A stretch of 64,000 nucleotides of DNA from Phycisphaerales bacterium AB-hyl4 (GTDB lineage: Bacteria > Planctomycetota > Phycisphaerae > Phycisphaerales > Phycisphaeraceae): the NCBI GenBank assembly GCA_041821185.1, contig JBGUBD010000001.1, positions 310,001 to 374,000 of the forward strand, read 5' to 3'. The notes under the pieces were generated by a model that saw only the letters and a list, made by a program, of their open reading frames with translations, made no database searches and had not been told where the DNA came from. Of the stretch, positions 62,945 to 64,000 are shown one piece after another. The position numbers and the translations under genes were made by a program. The stretch's first letter is position 1, and every line of letters starts with the position of its first letter.

Positions 62945-63278
62945 TGTCGAGTTGATGGGAGGCCGTTCCGAAAAACATGTTTTTGCCTTTCCCCGCAGCA
63001 GCACATCCCAAGAGGGGCCTCGAGAATCGCCTGCCATGACCTTGGTAGCTGCCAGGCGGTCACATATTGCCATTCCCCGACCACAATGCGGGGCAGCAAC
63101 GCGGCAGAACCAAAACAAAAATACGCGACAAATGGGCAACGTCTTTGACGGGCGGAACTTAAACGGAAAGCCCAATATCTAGAGTCTCTTCGCCCTTGAC
63201 CCCATAGATCTTGGGGGTAGCCTTAAAGTGAGATCAGGGCATTCCTGATAGCCGCAGGCACCCTTCAAGGACTATGGC
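62945..63278. other. intergenic stretch before the cyclase-like gene
   Basis: No gene recognised; AAGGA lies just before ATG 63279. Confidence 0.4.
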
Positions 63279-64000
63279 ATGAGTTGGAACGAACAAGATG
63301 TACGGGAACGAGTAGCACGCAACGATTTCAGTGACTTCGAGGTGAATGTTGCCGATCTCACGCGAACCATCGAATTTGAAAACCTCGGCACAAAAGACGT
63401 CCGACGAGCCGCGGGGGCCCACCTCTATAGCGACGTTCCCAACTTTCACTTGGCGGTGCAGGAGGCGGGTGACGACAAGGCGAAGCTCAAGAAAGTGATC
63501 AGAGCTGCGAGCGTTCTGCGGAAGGTACAGGGTGAACTTGCCGAGGCCTATGAGATCGGCCAGATGCAGCGGCAAGCCGCCCGGTTCCATGCACTTTGTT
63601 TCAAGCCATACGACGATGAAGCCGAACGAGCGAAGCAAGCTGTGTGCTTCGGCATCACCCTGAACTCCTACCTGCATGACGTATTCAACGAGGTGTTCAG
63701 CGACGTACGAAACCTCACCGGCAGCGTTGGGATCGCGGCCGGCATGAGCTATATCGCCAACATCGGCCAGAGGGGTGAACGAGAGCGAATCGCTCTCGGA
63801 AGTTGTGCTAATCTTGCCGCTAAGGTTCTGGATAAAGGCGACACGATCAACGTTACGAAAGAGGTTTACGACGCCCTGCCAAATTGCCTTCAGGAGCACT
63901 TCTCTCGCATGGGAACGGTGGCCGGTGTTCCGAGGTATCAAGCACATGGTCTGCGGTGGAATCGCCAGAAGGAACTCGCCGAAGAGTTGGGCGTCCGTTT
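63279..64000 (+). CDS. class III nucleotidyl cyclase-like protein (C-terminus off window)
   Basis: At least 240 residues. DVPNFHLAV near residue 53 matches the first metal-binding Asp region (D-x-x-x-F) of class III cyclases. GSVGIAAGMSYIANIGQRGE, then RERIALGSCANLAAKVL near residue 180 matches the G-I-x-x-G ... IG-x-x-x-N-x-A-A core that ends the cyclase domain. The second metal-binding Asp is not obvious by eye. It lies in accessory DNA beside a recombinase, so it may be a defence cyclase such as PycC of Pycsar, but no effector gene is visible before the edge. The gene runs off the window. Confidence 0.6.
   Translation, partial: MSWNEQDVRERVARNDFSDFEVNVADLTRTIEFENLGTKDVRRAAGAHLYSDVPNFHLAVQEAGDDKAKLKKVIRAASVLRKVQGELAEAYEIGQMQRQAARFHALCFKPYDDEAERAKQAVCFGITLNSYLHDVFNEVFSDVRNLTGSVGIAAGMSYIANIGQRGERERIALGSCANLAAKVLDKGDTINVTKEVYDALPNCLQEHFSRMGTVAGVPRYQAHGLRWNRQKELAEELGVR

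Noticed and set aside
1..64000. CRISPR arrays
   Set aside because: No regularly spaced repeat array or cas-type gene was seen; the repeats present are tandem octamers, inverted elements or two- to three-copy dispersed repeats.

Overview
The window is a piece of a high-GC bacterial chromosome, most likely from a planctomycete of the Phycisphaerae type. The reasons are a GDSL esterase with a PEP-CTERM sorting tail, BatA-like and MoxR proteins, DUF2934 and DUF1580 proteins, a cytochrome-like CX4CH protein, planctomycete-style tyrosine recombinases and loosely packed genes. This placement is an inference from protein families; no rRNA gene is present.

Positions 1-26400 are ordinary core chromosome. 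They hold a BatA-like von Willebrand membrane protein (cut by the left edge), a thiol peroxidase, a secreted GDSL esterase, a Fur-family regulator, NAD(P)H-hydrate dehydratase, a FucU-type mutarotase, a WYL regulator, a fatty-acid-like trio (dehydratase, long ACP, dehydratase), gamma carbonic anhydrase, a MutT-type Nudix enzyme, two DoxX paralogs, a large secreted protein, a MoxR ATPase, an unusual signal peptidase I, a solitary mraZ with its own operator, a YacP-like nuclease, an M42 peptidase and guaB. Between them are two copies of a dispersed inverted repeat, an orphan minus-strand promoter/terminator pair that looks like a small RNA gene of about 90 nt, and two related CTTAAG-centred palindromes.

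Positions 26467-26540 encode tRNA-Ile(GAU). Its 3' half is repeated exactly (43 bp) at 61356-61398. The 34.9 kb between is therefore an integrated genomic island, with a tyrosine integrase next to attL. A rho-independent terminator lies just beyond attR, where the tRNA's own terminator would be expected before integration.

The island is a defence and DNA-maintenance island. It carries a type IV McrBC pair whose McrB has an EVE/PUA-like stretch inserted inside its AAA+ domain, a soluble serine/threonine kinase with an unrecognised C-terminal domain, a membrane-anchored Mrr-type nuclease with a zinc ribbon, and a RloC/PrrC-like zinc-hook ATPase. It also has the ImuA-ImuB-DnaE2 mutagenesis cassette, and a type IIS restriction system of the Alw26I/Eco31I/Esp3I family. 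In that system one 1108-residue protein fuses an adenine methyltransferase to a circularly permuted cytosine-5 methyltransferase, and a C-type controller sits beside a palindromic operator. Near attR is a replication/regulation module (DUF1580 and an initiator-like winged-helix protein). Decayed gene fragments and a 231-bp noncoding direct repeat show that the island is a composite.

Right of attR are a second, N-terminally frameshifted tyrosine recombinase and the start of a class III nucleotidyl cyclase-like protein, so another accessory element may begin there.
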